A stretch of 64,000 nucleotides of DNA. Source: Treponema primitia ZAS-1 (GTDB taxonomy: Bacteria > Spirochaetota > Spirochaetia > Treponematales > Breznakiellaceae). Made by a program: the position numbers and the translations under genes. Where the stretch lies: positions 40,274 to 104,273 of the forward strand of contig NZ_AEEA01000170.1 in the NCBI RefSeq assembly GCF_000297095.1, written 5' to 3'. Shown here one piece after another: positions 1-8,099 of the stretch (positions are counted from its first letter, which is position 1; each line of letters begins with the position of its first letter). The notes under the pieces are model-generated. The model worked only from the letters and a program-made list of their open reading frames with translations. It was not told the origin of the DNA and made no database searches.

Positions 1-708
1 GGTGTTGATCAGAATGGCGGTTTTTTTCATTGAACGCAATTCTTTTGCCCCGATAAGGCCTCGGGTACTTTCGGTAAGAGGACAATGAAGGGAAACAAAA
101 TCACTTTCCCTGAGCAATTCAACCAGCGGTACGTACTTGGCGTCCAGGGTCGATTCCGCCTCCGGGCAGCGGGAACGGCTAAAGTAGAGGACCTTCATAT
201 CAAAACCCCGGGCCCGTTTTGCCACTGCCTGTCCAATGTTCCCCATACCGATGATACCGATGGTACTCCCGGCAACTTCCTGACCTACCAGTAATTCGGG
301 GCCCCAGACCTTCCAGTCACCGGAACGCAGGAAGGCGTTTGCCTCAATAAGCCTCCGGGCCGAGGCGAGAATGAGGGAGAAGGCCAGATCCGCAGTTGCG
401 GGGGTAAGCACATCAGGCGTATTGGTTATACAGATACCACGCTTTGTCGCCTCCGGAACATCAATGTTATCGTACCCCACAGCATAGTTACTGACCACCC
501 TGAGCTTCGGCGCAGCGTCAAACAATTCGGCGTCAACCCTAATAGGAATACTGCCAAGCAGACCTTCCACATCCCGAAGGTCCCTAAGCAGTTCATCCCG
601 TGGCGGTACGCCGTTTTTTTCCAAAACTTTAAAATCCACATTGCCCCGGAGCAATTTCAATCCCACTTCCTGAATAGGAATACCTACATACACTTTTGGT
701 AATGTCAT
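1..708 (-). CDS. D-2-hydroxyacid dehydrogenase, C-terminus cut by window edge
   Basis: Open frame of 236 codons from ATG at 708, with no stop before the window edge. It is preceded by the strong ribosome-binding site AAGGAAGG. The N-terminal catalytic half contains VVSNYAVGYDNID, and the Rossmann motif IGIIGMGNIGQAVAKRA follows, as in the glyoxylate/hydroxypyruvate reductase branch of the NAD-dependent D-isomer-specific 2-hydroxyacid dehydrogenases. The expected Arg/Glu/His catalytic residues lie beyond the edge, so activity cannot be judged. It follows the substrate-binding protein gene by 30 bp on the same strand and is probably the last gene of that Liv-type operon, which suggests that the importer brings in a 2-oxo or 2-hydroxy acid or its precursor (inference). 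Confidence 0.85.
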   Translation of the reverse strand, partial: MTLPKVYVGIPIQEVGLKLLRGNVDFKVLEKNGVPPRDELLRDLRDVEGLLGSIPIRVDAELFDAAPKLRVVSNYAVGYDNIDVPEATKRGICITNTPDVLTPATADLAFSLILASARRLIEANAFLRSGDWKVWGPELLVGQEVAGSTIGIIGMGNIGQAVAKRARGFDMKVLYFSRSRCPEAESTLDAKYVPLVELLRESDFVSLHCPLTESTRGLIGAKELRSMKKTAILINT

Positions 709-738
709 ACAACACCTTCCTTATAAAATATTTTCCGC

Positions 739-1926
739 TTAATTGGGTATGATTTCCAATACCTTACGCTTGGCGCCATCCTGTATTTCGAAGAGATAGA
801 TCGGTTTATTCCGGGGATAGGCCCGGGAATTGGTCCAGGTGAACTGGATGCCCTCAAAGTCCCGGATCTCGTTGCAGTAATCCCGGAGAAGGATCCGTTC
901 GGCAGCCAGTTTCTTTGGGTCCCCGGTGATGCCGGTGGATTCGATGGCGCGTTTGATCATGTAGACCACATCGTAATAGTTGGTAGAAAGGCTGAAGGGT
1001 TCAATGCCATTGTACTCCTTCTTAAAGGCTTCCCGGAAGGCGTCCCACCTAGGGTTGCTCAGGTTCGGATCGGTGTGATTGTAGATCATGATTCCGTTAA
1101 TATTAGTACCGCCAATGGTGTACAGGGGGGCATCATCACCGGAGGAAAAAATCAGGAGAGAATTCATTTTGTTCCAGCCCCGGGTCTTTAGTTCGGCAAT
1201 GATGCTGGGGATCTTCTGTGCGTTGCAGGAAAAGATGATCGAATCGGGATTCTGAGAAAGGGCGTTAACCACCAGGGGGCCAAAGCTTACCGCATCGGTG
1301 GGAACATCAACCTGGTTGAGTACCACCGCCCCGGCATCGCGTATCCCCTTTTCGTGGGCCTTGGCCATCCCGGCCCATACACTGTAGTTTTCCACAAACT
1401 GAACCACCCGTTTGCCTCCGGTATGCTTAAGCCAGCCTGTAACAATGGGGGGGAGGGGCTCCTCCGTGGGGGAATACCAGCTAATAGCCCAGGGATAGAA
1501 ATCCGCGACGTACTCATAGGAGGTGGTAGCCGTAAAGGAGTAGATTCCCTCTTCGGCGGCCAGGGGAACCGCCGCCAGGATTACCGGCTCCGGCACCGGG
1601 CCCATCACAACCAGGGCAGTATCAAGGAGCTTGGACATTTCGGTGATACCGTTGGCGCTTTCCATGCCCGTGTCGATCCGCACAATCCGTACCGGCTTCC
1701 CCGCAATGCCTCCGGCAGCGTTAATCTCTTCGGCGGCCCGATCAGCGCCCCACTGGAGATACGCTCCGATACTTGCTATAGGACCGGTAAGCACATTGAG
1801 AAAGGGGATCCGCCATTCATCAACCGTAGATTTCTGCTCACCCATACCACCCGCATGAACAGCAAAGCTACAGATGAGAAGTACTGCGCAAAACGAGCCA
1901 AACTTTTTATTCACCCTTTTCTCCAT
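739..1926 (-). CDS. Liv-type ABC transporter substrate-binding protein
   Basis: Periplasmic ligand-binding protein of the branched-chain amino acid/amide family, about 395 residues. A hydrophobic export signal (AVLLICSFAVHA) is followed by a typical N-lobe: TGPIASIGAYLQWGADRAAEEINAAGG. The ATG at 1926 has no clear ribosome-binding site. GTG at 1914 is preceded by GGAG at a good distance and may be the true start. It overlaps the end of the permease gene by up to 20 bp and is the fifth gene of the operon running from 5136 to about 1. The true ligand is unknown; this family also binds amides, urea, aromatic acids and short organic acids. Confidence 0.88.
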   Translation of the reverse strand: MEKRVNKKFGSFCAVLLICSFAVHAGGMGEQKSTVDEWRIPFLNVLTGPIASIGAYLQWGADRAAEEINAAGGIAGKPVRIVRIDTGMESANGITEMSKLLDTALVVMGPVPEPVILAAVPLAAEEGIYSFTATTSYEYVADFYPWAISWYSPTEEPLPPIVTGWLKHTGGKRVVQFVENYSVWAGMAKAHEKGIRDAGAVVLNQVDVPTDAVSFGPLVVNALSQNPDSIIFSCNAQKIPSIIAELKTRGWNKMNSLLIFSSGDDAPLYTIGGTNINGIMIYNHTDPNLSNPRWDAFREAFKKEYNGIEPFSLSTNYYDVVYMIKRAIESTGITGDPKKLAAERILLRDYCNEIRDFEGIQFTWTNSRAYPRNKPIYLFEIQDGAKRKVLEIIPN

Positions 1927-2836
1927 GTAGTTCTTTTATTTTTCGAAAGATCCGTCTCAAAACCGGCCGGGTTATAATTCCCTCGGGTTTGATCATTATA
2001 ATAAATATCAGCATAAAAGCATAGAAGACATTTTTCCAGGGCTGGAGTCCCTCGGGCAGGATCAGGGGAAGCCCCCAGAGGATCGGCGCCGCCAGAAGGG
2101 CGCCCCAGGGGGTGGTATAGCCCCCCACAAAAAGTATGGTCATGAAGAGCCCCAAATTACGGAAGGTGATAAAGAGTGGGGAAATGGAACGGGTCACGTA
2201 GAGGTAGAGCACACCCGCAAGCCCCCCCAATGCGCTGGACGCAGTCTGGAGCAGCATCCCGGTTTTTTTAACATCGATCCCAAGGGATAGTGCCAGATCC
2301 CGGTCCAGGAATATCACCGATGCGGAACGACCCAGGGATGATTTTTCAAACCGGTGGATGAGAAAGCCTATTAGTATAACCATTAAATAGATGATCAGCA
2401 CCAAAAAAATCCGATTGCCCTGGTTGGAATTGATGATCCGCGGAACATTGAACATCCCCATGGTCCTCCCCAGGGCACCGGTATTTTCTGCGATGGTCTT
2501 GAAAAGATACATGAAGGTGAACCCCACGATTACCACGGCAAAACAGGGAGCGTCCCCTATGGCCAGAGAAACCAGAAACCCGATTAAGCCGCTAAGCAGC
2601 GCCGCGGCAAGCAGCACCGCGGGAAAGGGCCAGTGCAGACCGATGGCGGCGGAAGCTTCCCCCTGGGAGCCGGACACCACCGCCCCGGATAGGAGGGCGC
2701 CAAAATAAGCGGAGATCACCATGTTGGCCACCGCCAAAAAATGAAGCTGTCCCATACGGTAAGGCAGGTATATGGCCCAACTGGCCAGGAGAAATATCGC
2801 CGTAAAACTCAAATAGTAAAACAAAGGACCGGACAA
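1907..2836 (-). CDS. Liv-type ABC transporter permease (LivM-like)
   Basis: Integral membrane subunit with about eight to ten hydrophobic segments and the family pattern of the second permease of branched-chain amino acid/amide importers, including the EAA-like region LGIDVKKTGMLLQTASSALGGLAGVLY and the C-terminal GGYTTPWGALLAAPILWGLPLI. TTG at 2836 is the likely start: it is preceded by GGGAG about six bases upstream and lies 9 bp after the preceding permease gene. At 309 residues it is slightly shorter than classical LivM, which has an N-terminal extension. It should pair with the LivH-like protein encoded just upstream. Confidence 0.87.
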   Translation of the reverse strand: MSGPLFYYLSFTAIFLLASWAIYLPYRMGQLHFLAVANMVISAYFGALLSGAVVSGSQGEASAAIGLHWPFPAVLLAAALLSGLIGFLVSLAIGDAPCFAVVIVGFTFMYLFKTIAENTGALGRTMGMFNVPRIINSNQGNRIFLVLIIYLMVILIGFLIHRFEKSSLGRSASVIFLDRDLALSLGIDVKKTGMLLQTASSALGGLAGVLYLYVTRSISPLFITFRNLGLFMTILFVGGYTTPWGALLAAPILWGLPLILPEGLQPWKNVFYAFMLIFIIMIKPEGIITRPVLRRIFRKIKELHGEKGE

Positions 2837-2845
2837 AATTTCTCC

Positions 2846-3727
2846 CTACAATTTAGTGCCGAAAATACCCCGGGGCTTAACCAGAACCACCGCCAGCATG
2901 ATACCAAATACTACGGCGTTGGACCAGGAGCCGGAAAAAAAACCCTGGATAAGCGCTTCCACTATACCCAGGAGCAGGGCAATAACCAGCCCCCCCGCAA
3001 GGTTTCCCATACCGGCAATGATAGACACCCCCAGGACCTTGTGGCTCAGGAGATCCCCCAGGTCCGGCGAAGCGGAACCTAAAAGCAGGGCCATAAGCAT
3101 GGCGCTCATACCCCCCAGCAGCCCCGTGAGCATATAACTTTGGAGAGCGGTTTTAAAAACCGGAATCCCCGCCAGTTTAGCGCCGTCGGGGTTTTCGGCG
3201 ATAGCCCTGAAAGCCCGGCCGGATTTTGTCGCGTAGAGTATCCGGAACAGGACCGCCACCGCGATAAGAGCGGCCGCCAGGGTAAGAACCTGCCCGTAAC
3301 TAACACTAATAAGACCATGCTGCCAAATCGGTTTCCCGGCGCCGGCGATGCGGAGAAAAGAAACCGGGAAACCCTTATTAATACTGTGGGAACAGAGTTC
3401 GGTGATCAACATTCCCATACCCATGGAAACAACCATGGTAGCGTTAATATCCACGGAACCGCGCTTACCCATGACATGCTGGAATATTGGGGCGGAGATC
3501 ATATTGATGATAATGGCGGATACAATAGCTGCGGCTGTCCCCGCAATAATACTGCCAGTTATCTGCATGGCGAGCCAGGCCATGTACATTGAAAAAACAA
3601 CCACCACCGGAAAGGAAAAGTGGATTATCATAGCCACCAGGAGCAACAGGTTAAAGCCCGTTACCAGGAGCACATAAACACTGCCCAGGGAGATACCGTT
3701 GATAATCTGTGCAATCAATACTTCCAC
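2846..3727 (-). CDS. Liv-type ABC transporter permease (LivH-like)
   Basis: First permease of the transporter. It begins VEVLIAQIINGISLGSVYVL, a standard LivH opening, and ends KPRGIFGTKL, matching the family ending KPtGlfG. I chose GTG at 3727 because GGGAG lies six bases upstream and it starts immediately after the livF stop at 3729; an in-frame GTG at 3751 would add eight residues inside livF with no ribosome-binding site. The central region FRAIAENPDGAKLAGIPVFK is the cytoplasmic loop that contacts the ATPase subunits. Confidence 0.87.
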   Translation of the reverse strand: MEVLIAQIINGISLGSVYVLLVTGFNLLLLVAMIIHFSFPVVVVFSMYMAWLAMQITGSIIAGTAAAIVSAIIINMISAPIFQHVMGKRGSVDINATMVVSMGMGMLITELCSHSINKGFPVSFLRIAGAGKPIWQHGLISVSYGQVLTLAAALIAVAVLFRILYATKSGRAFRAIAENPDGAKLAGIPVFKTALQSYMLTGLLGGMSAMLMALLLGSASPDLGDLLSHKVLGVSIIAGMGNLAGGLVIALLLGIVEALIQGFFSGSWSNAVVFGIMLAVVLVKPRGIFGTKL

Positions 3728-3728
3728 A

Positions 3729-4448
3729 CTACACTCCCAGATACGCTTCACGGACTGCCGGATCTTTTAACAGATCCTCCGCCCTGCCTTCCCGAACCAC
3801 CCTGCCGGTCTCCAGCACATACGCCCGGTGGGCGCACTTAAAAGCCCGGTAGACATTCTGCTCAGACAGGAGAATCGAGTAGCCCTCCTTATTCAGTTTA
3901 AGCAGTATATCAAAAATAGTAGTAACAATGATAGGCGCAAGGCCGATGGAGGGTTCATCCACCAAGATAAGGTGAGGGGTAGACATAAGGGCCCGGGCAA
4001 TGGCGAGCATCTGCCGTTCGCCGCCGGAAAGGGTTCCCGCAAGCTGCTTCTTTCGCGCTTCCAGTATGGGAAAAGCGTTGAAAACAAAGCTGAGTTTTTT
4101 ATCCGCCCCCTTTAGTTCATGATGGGCCCCCAGGAGGAGATTATCCATCACCGACATGGAGGCAAACACCCCCCGGCCTTCGGGGACCAGGGTCATACCG
4201 TCACGTACCGTTTTATCCACCGGCGCTCCGGTAATATCCCTGCCCTCGAAAATCACGGCGCCCGAATCGGGGACATTAATCCCCAGGATAGTTTCCATCA
4301 GCGTAGTTTTACCGGCGCCGTTAGCCCCCGCCAGAACTACTATTTCGCCCCGGCGAACTTCAAGGTTGATGCCCCGGAGAATCGGCGTGTGATCATAGGA
4401 AACGGAAAGATCCTTGACCGACAGAATAACTTCATCCTTCTGTTCCAA
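3729..4448 (-). CDS. Liv-type ABC transporter ATPase (LivF-like)
   Basis: Cytoplasmic ATPase of 239 residues. Walker A is GANGAGKTT, the signature is intact (LSGGERQMLAIARAL), and Walker B is LILVDEPSIGLAP followed by an SEQN switch segment. The C-terminus REAYLGV is the usual LivF ending. The start overlaps the end of the livG-like gene by 17 bp, indicating translational coupling. Its intact signature contrasts with the degenerate one in its LivG-like partner. Confidence 0.9.
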   Translation of the reverse strand: MEQKDEVILSVKDLSVSYDHTPILRGINLEVRRGEIVVLAGANGAGKTTLMETILGINVPDSGAVIFEGRDITGAPVDKTVRDGMTLVPEGRGVFASMSVMDNLLLGAHHELKGADKKLSFVFNAFPILEARKKQLAGTLSGGERQMLAIARALMSTPHLILVDEPSIGLAPIIVTTIFDILLKLNKEGYSILLSEQNVYRAFKCAHRAYVLETGRVVREGRAEDLLKDPAVREAYLGV

Positions 4449-5136
4449 GGTACGCCTCCGTCACCAGGGGATCCTTCCTGATAGTCTCCGGAACACCCTC
4501 GGCAATCTTTTCGCCGAAGTTCAGCACCGTAACCCACTCCGCCACATCCATGAGCATCTTGATATCGTGGCTCACCACCGCCACGGTAATACCCATGGCT
4601 TTGATCCGCCGTATCAGCGTTACTATCAGATCGGTCTCTTTGGCCGCCAACCCCGAAACCGGTTCATCCAGCAGCAGCAGTTTGGGCTTGCCGATAATTG
4701 CCCGGAGGATCTGCACAAACTGCTTTTCTGCCCACACCAGATCCACCGCCCATCGATCCGAAGCATCCCCCATGCCCACGGACTCCAGCAGTTCCATCGC
4801 TTCCACTTTCAGGGGCTTCTCATTTTTTGAGGAAGCTCCACTCATGACATTTTCCAGTACCGTTAAGGAGGGAGCCAGCTTTGCCGCCTGAAAGGTCCGG
4901 CGTATTCCTAGATTGGCGATTCGGTCGGCACGTAGTTTTGAAATATCGGCGCCGCCAAAAACTATATTGCCGGAGTCCAGGGGAATAATACCGCTTATAC
5001 CGTTGAACAGGGTAGTTTTCCCGGAACCGTTGGGGCCGATGATGCCGTGGATCCGGCCCTTCTCAATGACAAGATCAAGGCCCTTCAGGGCCTGTAGGCC
5101 CCCGAAAGATTTATTTGCCCCTTCAATTTTCAGCAT
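4432..5136 (-). CDS. Liv-type ABC transporter ATPase (LivG-like), degenerate signature motif
   Basis: First gene of the operon; ATPase of 234 residues, a little shorter than the usual roughly 255. Walker A is GPNGSGKTT and Walker B is LLLLDEPVSGL, followed by the H-switch VVSHDIKM, all intact. Where LivG proteins have a recognisable signature such as LAYGQQ or LSYGEQ, this one reads DLVWAEKQFVQIL, with no Ser-Gly core. If this is not a sequencing error, one of the two composite ATP sites of the LivG/LivF dimer would be impaired, as in known asymmetric ABC transporters (inference). Confidence 0.87.
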   Translation of the reverse strand: MLKIEGANKSFGGLQALKGLDLVIEKGRIHGIIGPNGSGKTTLFNGISGIIPLDSGNIVFGGADISKLRADRIANLGIRRTFQAAKLAPSLTVLENVMSGASSKNEKPLKVEAMELLESVGMGDASDRWAVDLVWAEKQFVQILRAIIGKPKLLLLDEPVSGLAAKETDLIVTLIRRIKAMGITVAVVSHDIKMLMDVAEWVTVLNFGEKIAEGVPETIRKDPLVTEAYLGTEG

Positions 5137-5252
5137 CTTCCACTTCCATGACCCTATTAGTATACCAGAAAAGAAGGATTACGTACCCCCTCGTACCTCC
5201 CTATTCTGGATTTTTTAAACCCTCTTGGAATAACTGCCGGATGGCCAGACCC

Positions 5253-6014
5253 TTATTTCCAAATCAGTTCAGTAATTACCGGATTATGATCACTTAACTT
5301 ATTTCCAATGGCACTCTTGTCAATAACCGAACTTACTAAGTTAAAATGTTTTGTGGAATATAAGCAAAAATCGCAATGGTATTTTCCTTGATGAAACAAA
5401 GTAAATTCGTCACCTTCTTTTCCATATTCAACACGGTTATATGTATGCCAAGCACTTTCAATATAATATTTTTCGAACAGATTGTTTTTTATTTCAAGCC
5501 ATTTCATCCATTCATTATGGTTCGAAATAGAGTCATAGATATTAAAATCCCCTAGAATAATTGATGGATATTTTTTTAATATTTCTTCATACTTTTCATA
5601 TTTAAGGCCATTTTTTAGCCGTTCCATATATGATATTTTAGTTTTTCCATTAAATGTTTTCAGCCAAACATTGAATATATAAAGTATTCTCCCATCATTT
5701 AGTATGATTTTGTAAAGAGCAATAAAAGTGAAATCGCCAATCTCATCATTATTATTTACCAGACGCTCAATAGTTGCATTTTTTGCCAATAAGCTGACAC
5801 CGCATAAATAATTATCCGCCCTTTCTTTTCCTCCCTCCGTCCAAATATCTCCCAATGAAGTTTTGTCATCCCATAATGTTCTGCCATTTTTAGTTATCTC
5901 ATTTTTAGTTTCCTGTAAGGCGATAATATCACCCTTAAAACCATCCACATGGTCAACGACTTTATCAACCAGATTATTTCCGGCCGTTTCAATGTTCCAT
6001 GTTATAATTTTCAT
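5253..6014 (-). CDS. Endonuclease/exonuclease/phosphatase family protein, A+T-rich
   Basis: Protein of 253 residues with the ordered motifs of the EEP fold: ITWNIE at the N-terminus, ALQETK (metal-binding Glu), ILGDFNIYD in the middle and SDHNPV at the C-terminus. It has no signal peptide. The family covers nucleases such as ExoIII, DNase I-like enzymes and phosphodiesterases, and the substrate cannot be inferred. The gene is strikingly A+T-rich compared with the flanking transporter genes and adjoins two gene fragments (6127-6349 and 6392-6562), so it was probably acquired horizontally between two Liv operons. Confidence 0.82.
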   Translation of the reverse strand: MKIITWNIETAGNNLVDKVVDHVDGFKGDIIALQETKNEITKNGRTLWDDKTSLGDIWTEGGKERADNYLCGVSLLAKNATIERLVNNNDEIGDFTFIALYKIILNDGRILYIFNVWLKTFNGKTKISYMERLKNGLKYEKYEEILKKYPSIILGDFNIYDSISNHNEWMKWLEIKNNLFEKYYIESAWHTYNRVEYGKEGDEFTLFHQGKYHCDFCLYSTKHFNLVSSVIDKSAIGNKLSDHNPVITELIWK

Positions 6015-6126
6015 GCCATCCCCTGATTAAGAAAAAATGTAATTCTATTTCTGATATTTGTTTAATAATATGTCCACTCGGCAATGGTTTATTCCATAAT
6101 CTTTTATGATAACGTCTCAATGTAAC

Positions 6127-6349
6127 ACATTTCGTACATCAATTTTGACGCCAACCCATGGAGGGTTCATCAAGCATAATGAATTCACTTCCGGTCATCA
6201 ATGCCCGGCCAACCGCAAGCATCTGCTGTTCACCGCAGGAGAGCAATTTCCCCCACTGCTTCCGCCGTTCGTAGAGCCGGGGGAAAAGGCCGTAAACTGT
6301 TTCCAGGATTTCTCCGGTTATGATATTCTTGTTCACATCCTTGCGGTGG
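6127..6349 (-). pseudogene. Partial, frameshifted duplicate of livF
   Basis: About 223 bp repeats, in direct orientation and at roughly 90 percent identity by eye, the internal part of the downstream livF gene (6763-6986). It covers the region encoding HRKDVNKNIITGEIL through LDEPSMG. The copy has lost one base near 6153, which shifts the frame after LDEPSMG. Its ABC signature has changed to LSCGEQQ. Walker A and the C-terminal third are missing. It cannot encode a functional ATPase. Confidence 0.9.
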
Positions 6350-6391
6350 AGGGGAGTAGGGTTAAATAGATCCTTACGAACAGGCGCCATA

Positions 6392-6562
6392 AAAGGAAAA
6401 CGGAAAATCACCATTGATACGGCTTTACGTTTATCAAAATATTTTGGGAATAGTGTTGAATTCTGGATTGGAATACAGAATGAATATGAAATTAGAATAG
6501 AAAAAGAATTGTTGGAAAAACAATTAATGGAAATACATACATTAGAAAGAGCCTTGGCATAA
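6392..6562 (+). pseudogene. HigA-type antitoxin remnant (C-terminal part only)
   Basis: The translation KRKITIDTALRLSKYFGNS followed by VEFWIGIQNEYEIRIEKE matches the second half of the XRE-type HigA/VapI antitoxin domain, where the usual form is ITaDtALRLskyFGnspeFWlnlQ. The N-terminal helices are replaced by antisense livF-derived sequence, so the gene is truncated. No HigB toxin gene is visible on either side. It ends just before the end of the livF gene on the other strand. The fragment marks the right edge of a foreign segment. Confidence 0.72.
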
Positions 6563-6574
6563 AAATGGAGCGTC

Positions 6575-7315
6575 CTACCCCCCCAGGTATGCCTTCTTCA
6601 CATCCGGATTTGCCGCCAGTTCCGCTGAGCTGCCCCCGGCGATGATTTCCCCGGTTTTAAGGACATAGCCCCGGCTGGCAAAATCCAAAGCCACCTTGGC
6701 ATTCTGTTCCACCACCAGGATGGTCATATGCTTTACAAAGTTAAGCTGTTTGAGGGCGCGGAACATTTCGTACATCAACTTTGGCGCCAAACCCATGGAG
6801 GGTTCATCAAGCATAATAAATTCGCTGCCGGTCATCAGCGCCCGGCCAACCGCAAGCATCTGCTGTTCCCCTCCGGAGAGCAATTCCCCCCGTTGTTTCC
6901 GCCGTTCGTAGAGCCGAGGAAAGAGGCCGTAGACTGTCTCCAGGATTTCTCCGGTTATGATATTTTTGTTGATATCCTTGCGGTGGGGAAAGGCGGCAAT
7001 TTGCAGGTTATCCTGCACACTAAGATTGCCAAAGATATGCCGACCCTCGGGAACCAGGGCCAGCATCTTTTTCTGGACCAGGGTGTGGGGCTCGGTCTTG
7101 AGGATGCTCTGACCGTTATACAGGATGTCCCCGCCGGTAACCAGCGGCGCTTCAGGCCGGGCTAAGCGGGCCAGACTCATCAGGGCGGATGTTTTTCCCG
7201 CGCCGTTAGCGCCGATAAGGGTAACGATCTCCCCCTTATCAATGGTAAACGAGATACCGTGCAGGGCTTCGATGTTTCCATAGGAAACTTTCAGATTTTT
7301 TACCTCTAACAGCAT
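6575..7315 (-). CDS. livF: Liv-type ABC transporter ATPase (LivF)
   Basis: ATPase subunit with Walker A GANGAGKTS, intact signature LSGGEQQMLAVGRAL, Walker B FIMLDEPSMGLAP and the LivF ending KKAYLGG. ATG at 7315 is chosen because GGAG lies five bases upstream and it falls 13 bp after the livG stop; an upstream in-frame ATG at 7348 lies inside livG without a ribosome-binding site. It is the last gene of the second Liv operon. An internal piece of it has been copied to 6127-6349. Confidence 0.92.
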   Translation of the reverse strand: MLLEVKNLKVSYGNIEALHGISFTIDKGEIVTLIGANGAGKTSALMSLARLARPEAPLVTGGDILYNGQSILKTEPHTLVQKKMLALVPEGRHIFGNLSVQDNLQIAAFPHRKDINKNIITGEILETVYGLFPRLYERRKQRGELLSGGEQQMLAVGRALMTGSEFIMLDEPSMGLAPKLMYEMFRALKQLNFVKHMTILVVEQNAKVALDFASRGYVLKTGEIIAGGSSAELAANPDVKKAYLGG

Positions 7316-7328
7316 GATGTCTCCGTCA

Positions 7329-8099
7329 TTAAATCGCTCCATCCCCAAGATAAGCTTTTATCACCTCCGGGTTGTTCCGGATTTCTTCCGGATCACCCTG
7401 GGCTATCTCCCTGCCAAAATCAATCACCGTAATTTTACTGCACAGGGTCATGATAACTTCCATCTGATGTTCGATCATCCAGATGGTAAGCTTGAAAGTA
7501 TCGTGTATCCAGCGGATATAGTCGATCAGTCCGGCCACATCGGCGGTGCTCAGACCGGCGGCAGGCTCGTCCAGCATGAGCAGATCCGGCTGCAGCGAAA
7601 GCGCCCGGGCAATCTCCACCCGGCGTTGTATGCCGTAGGGCAGATTCTTTGGGTACTCATCCGCCAGTTCCGAAAGGTGAAAGATCGCCAGCAGTTCCCG
7701 GGCGGAAAGGGCAATCTTCTCCTCCCGCTCCCGGTAGCGCTTGGTATTAAAAAAAGCGTCCGCCGCATTATACCCCAACTGGTAATGCTGGGCGATACGG
7801 ATATTATCCAGCACCGTCATCTCGCTCCAGAGCCGGATATTCTGAAAGGTCCTACCAACCTTCATGGCGGCGATCTCGTGGGGCTTCTTGCCGTTGATCC
7901 GCACCCCGCCAACGTTGATATCCCCCTCGGAGGGAATGTAAAATCCGCTCACCAAATTGAAAACCGTGGTTTTCCCCGCGCCATTCGGCCCGATGAGTCC
8001 GGCGATCTCCCCCTTCTTCAATGCAAGGTTGATATCCGTAAGAGCCTGGAGGCCGCCGAAACGATGGGTCAGGTTTTTAATTTCAAGCTGATTTTCCAT
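7329..8099 (-). CDS. livG: Liv-type ABC transporter ATPase (LivG)
   Basis: ATPase of 256 residues, full LivG length. Walker A is GPNGAGKTT, the signature region is LPYGIQRRVEIARAL, Walker B is LLMLDEPAAGLS and the switch is MIEHQM. The segment FQNIRLWSEMTVLDNI is typical of LivG. It overlaps the end of livM by 17 bp. Unlike the LivG-like protein of the first operon, its signature region is near normal. Confidence 0.92.
   Translation of the reverse strand: MENQLEIKNLTHRFGGLQALTDINLALKKGEIAGLIGPNGAGKTTVFNLVSGFYIPSEGDINVGGVRINGKKPHEIAAMKVGRTFQNIRLWSEMTVLDNIRIAQHYQLGYNAADAFFNTKRYREREEKIALSARELLAIFHLSELADEYPKNLPYGIQRRVEIARALSLQPDLLMLDEPAAGLSTADVAGLIDYIRWIHDTFKLTIWMIEHQMEVIMTLCSKITVIDFGREIAQGDPEEIRNNPEVIKAYLGDGAI

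Noticed and set aside
85..294. Plus-strand ORF inside the hydroxyacid dehydrogenase gene
   Set aside because: It is antisense to a clear Rossmann-fold coding region and has no ribosome-binding site or recognisable domain.
6320..6391. N-terminal part of the plus-strand ORF that ends in the HigA-like segment
   Set aside because: These codons are antisense livF-duplicate and junction sequence; only the part from about 6392 resembles HigA, so no intact antitoxin is encoded.
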